Shown: positions 61,919-64,000 of the stretch, piece by piece
How the letters are laid out: each line of letters opens with the position of its first letter
How positions within the stretch are numbered: position 1 is the first letter of the stretch
DNA from: UBA6921 sp031363085
GTDB lineage: Bacteria > Pseudomonadota > Gammaproteobacteria > SG8-11
Direction: 5' to 3'
Assembly (NCBI GenBank): GCA_031363085.1
Contig: JANLTU010000196.1
Location: forward strand, 72,369-136,368
Length of the DNA stretch: 64,000 nt
Translations under genes and position numbers: made by a program
Notes under the pieces: model-generated
What the model was told of the DNA's origin: nothing
The model's database searches: none
The model's input: the letters and a program-made list of their open reading frames with translations, nothing else

Positions 61919-63042
61919 TTTCCCTCGTCTGCGAGCGCATCGGCGAGTTGCCCAACCGCCACGCCGAAATAAGTCGAGCGGTTCCATTGCATCAGCACAC
62001 GAAAGTTGTCGTACACCAAAAACGCACGGCCGCCGGGACCGCTGGGCTGGACCAACGACGCGCTCATCTCCGGCGTTGCCAAGTCGGCGCCGTCTTTGCG
62101 GCGCACCCCCAAGGTCTGCCATTCGGCCAGCGTTTTGCGTTGTTCGAGCCCCAGCCCTTGGCGATCAAAATTGTCAGGTACGCGCACCTCACGCCCCCAG
62201 GTTTCGCCCTTGACCCAGCCGATTTTGGATAAATAATTAGCCGCCGACGCGAATACGTCGGCGGGTTGTGTCCACGGGTCGCGCTTGCCGTCGCCGTTAA
62301 AATCCACTGCGTAATTGCGAAACGTCGACGGCATGAATTGCGTCTGCCCCATTGCACCCGCCCACGATCCACGCAAGTCCTTCAGCGCTACATCGCCGCT
62401 TTCGAGAATGTGCAAGGCATCGAGTAATTGAGCGCGGAACAGCGCCGCGCGCCGCCCCTCGTAGGCCAACGTGGCCAGTGCTGCGACCACGGAAAAATTA
62501 CCGCCCAAACGTCCGTAGTCAGTTTCGATACCCCACAGCGCGACAATGAAACGCGGCGGCACGTTGAACTCGGCGCTAATCTTATTGAGCAGCGCGCGAT
62601 GCTGAGCGAGTTTTTCACGACCTATCTTGATCCGCCGTTCCGGCACCACGCGCGTTAAATATTCTTCAAAGGTGAGCACCGATTCTGGCTGCTGGCGATC
62701 CAGTTCGATAACGCGATCAAGCGGTTTGACGCCTGCAAATGCGGCATCCAGCGTCGCGGCGCTGATTCCGGCCGCCAGCGCTTCGTTGCGAAAGTCGGCC
62801 AGCCAGACATCGAAACTGGGCAGCTCGGGTGCCGGTGTCGGCAACGGTGTGGGATTCGCAACAACAGCCACCATTACCATTTCAACAGGTGCCGAAACCG
62901 CCGCTGCGACCGGCGCCTCAGGCGCGACCACACGCATGCAACTGCTCGGCAACACGCTCAAAACCAGCAGTGCAATGACCATATTCCGCCTATGCAACGC
63001 GGCGGGTAGGCGCTTATTTTTTTGATCCGGCCACGTGATCAT
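61915..63042 (-). CDS. mltB: Membrane-bound lytic murein transglycosylase B
   Basis: From ATG 63042 the protein has about 375 residues, a lipoprotein signal (VLSVLPSSC) and a Pro/Ala linker. The MltB catalytic domain shows FIVALWGIETDYGRLGGNFS with catalytic Glu near residue 180, GSWAGAMGQTQFMPSTFRNY and DFNGDGKRDPWTQPADVFAS. It cleaves the MurNAc-GlcNAc bond of peptidoglycan from the outer membrane. The C-terminal peptidoglycan-binding region is short. A TTG at 63048 is an alternative start. Confidence 0.93.
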   Translation of the reverse strand: MITWPDQKNKRLPAALHRRNMVIALLVLSVLPSSCMRVVAPEAPVAAAVSAPVEMVMVAVVANPTPLPTPAPELPSFDVWLADFRNEALAAGISAATLDAAFAGVKPLDRVIELDRQQPESVLTFEEYLTRVVPERRIKIGREKLAQHRALLNKISAEFNVPPRFIVALWGIETDYGRLGGNFSVVAALATLAYEGRRAALFRAQLLDALHILESGDVALKDLRGSWAGAMGQTQFMPSTFRNYAVDFNGDGKRDPWTQPADVFASAANYLSKIGWVKGETWGREVRVPDNFDRQGLGLEQRKTLAEWQTLGVRRKDGADLATPEMSASLVQPSGPGGRAFLVYDNFRVLMQWNRSTYFGVAVGQLADALADEGN

Positions 63043-63130
63043 TGGCAATTGCCGCCGTAATTAACGAAAATAGCCCTTGGCGCGCGGCGAGTGATGCCGG
63101 TCGTGTTTCTCATGTTAGGAGTGCATCCCG

Positions 63131-64000
63131 TTGTCCACTGTTGAAAAGAAGTTACTCCACTACGTCGGCAAAGCCATCGCCGACTTCAATATGATCGAAA
63201 CCGGCGACCGCGTGATGGTGTGCCTATCCGGCGGCAAGGACTCGTTCACCTTGTTGCGTCTGCTGCATCTGCTTAAAGTCAAGTCCCGTCACAAATTCGA
63301 AGTTTTTTCGTTCACGCTCGACCAAGCGCAACCGGGCTGGGACGACGCCGCGCTGCGCGCCTGGCTCGACGACAACGGCTATCCCTACGCCATCGAACGC
63401 CGCGACACCTACTCCATCGTGAAGGAGAAAATCCCGGAGGGCAAAACCTACTGCTCGCTGTGCTCACGCCTGCGACGCGGCAACATCTACCGCTACGCCA
63501 AAGAACACGGCTTTAACAAAATCGCGCTGGGCCATCACCGCGACGACCTGATTCAAAGCATGTTGATGTCGATTTTGTACAACGGCGTGATTCGCTCGAT
63601 GCCGCCCAAATTATTAACCGACAGCAAGCAGCACGTGCTGATCCGGCCGCTGGCTTATTGTCAAGAACGAGACATCATCACCTACCTAAAGGAACAAAAT
63701 TACCCGATCATTCCTTGCACTCTGTGCGGCTCGCAGGAAAACATGACACGCAAACGCGTGAAACAACTGATCGCCGACCTCGCCAAGGAAAATCCCAAAG
63801 TGCCCAGCAACATGCTCAGCGCGCTGGGCAACGTACAGCTCAGCCAGCTCATGGACCGCGACCTGTGGGACTTCAAAGGGCTGCGCGCGCAGCCTGATGC
63901 CGAGGTCACCGACACCGATGACGACGCCCTGCCCTGGGCTGCGCCTACAGTCAACCTCACTGTCGACGAGGATGACGCTCAGCCCATGGTTTATTTGCGA
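63131..64000 (+). CDS. ttcA: tRNA 2-thiocytidine(32) synthetase (partial, 3' end outside window)
   Basis: The start TTG 63131 has AGGAG nine bases upstream and the gene runs past the window end. The 290 residues seen have the P-loop [19 protein letters not shown] near residue 33, and two CxxC pairs, [12 protein letters not shown] near residue 110 and [12 protein letters not shown] near residue 198, which bind the [4Fe-4S] cluster in TtcA. It thiolates C32 of tRNA. The acidic C-terminal part ([14 protein letters not shown]) may be near the end, as E. coli TtcA is about 311 residues. It is divergent from mltB. Confidence 0.93.
   Translation, partial: MSTVEKKLLHYVGKAIADFNMIETGDRVMVCLSGGKDSFTLLRLLHLLKVKSRHKFEVFSFTLDQAQPGWDDAALRAWLDDNGYPYAIERRDTYSIVKEKIPEGKTYCSLCSRLRRGNIYRYAKEHGFNKIALGHHRDDLIQSMLMSILYNGVIRSMPPKLLTDSKQHVLIRPLAYCQERDIITYLKEQNYPIIPCTLCGSQENMTRKRVKQLIADLAKENPKVPSNMLSALGNVQLSQLMDRDLWDFKGLRAQPDAEVTDTDDDALPWAAPTVNLTVDEDDAQPMVYLR

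Noticed and set aside
63658..63960. Frames overlapping ttcA in other phases
   Set aside because: They lie inside a clearly conserved ttcA coding sequence.

Overview
The window reads as part of a gammaproteobacterial chromosome of medium-high GC. The support is the housekeeping set: a pcnB-folK-deoxynucleoside kinase-panB-panC run, mltB, sohB, ttcA, prmB, trhO, a di-haem cytochrome c4 and a ChpA-like multi-Hpt protein. No phage, plasmid origin, CRISPR array or rRNA operon was seen. One tRNA gene, tRNA-Glu(CTC), is present. Both ends cut genes: a GldG-like gene at the left and ttcA at the right.

Layout. 1-2.9 kb: a GldA/GldF/GldG-type ABC export cluster. 3-9 kb: a beta-propeller repeat lipoprotein, a tandem REP-like hairpin array, and a toxin/immunity-like pair (a type VI secretion lipase-like protein broken by one frameshift, with an overlapping lipoprotein gene). 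9-16 kb: an Ig/FN3 lipoprotein, a PilZ protein, an M48 metalloprotease and a sugar/aminoglycoside kinase. 16-22.5 kb: a PEP-CTERM protein, a YkgJ/metallo-beta-lactamase pair, msrA, and a tight run of DUF488, pseudouridine synthase, Rieske, TrpD2-like and small lipoprotein genes. 22.6-28.1 kb is the most rearranged stretch: a lone PhnD-like binding protein, a REP copy, an IS1380 transposase remnant, a twice-frameshifted RCC1/Ig lipoprotein gene, an inverted-repeat element, a degenerate second piece of prmB, a broken DinJ/YafQ toxin-antitoxin remnant, and intact prmB. 28-34 kb: a thermonuclease, a MOSC / MoaD-ThiS / BNR cluster, trhO and a proton-pumping pyrophosphatase. 34-41 kb: a giant secreted protein with 13 FN3 repeats and leucine-rich repeats, and a PlpD-like patatin. 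41-49 kb: galT, a lone SIR2-like gene with lower GC, small regulators, a TPM/LemA pair, arfB and two cytochromes c. 49-55 kb: an RsmB-type methyltransferase, the pcnB-to-panC run and tRNA-Glu. 55-64 kb: a PilZ protein, FlgT- and FlgP-like proteins, the multi-Hpt protein, sohB, mltB and ttcA.

Most useful observations: (a) a 147-bp MITE-like element present twice, once splitting pcnB from folK and supplying the pcnB stop codon, with a matching terminus at the trhO stop; (b) a REP-like hairpin whose stem covaries between copies; (c) the frameshifted lipase/immunity-like module; (d) a lone SIR2-like protein, a candidate NAD-consuming defence gene; (e) the prmB / toxin-antitoxin rearrangement; (f) a ChpA-like protein reduced to its Hpt part. 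Family names are from recall of motifs; no database search was run.
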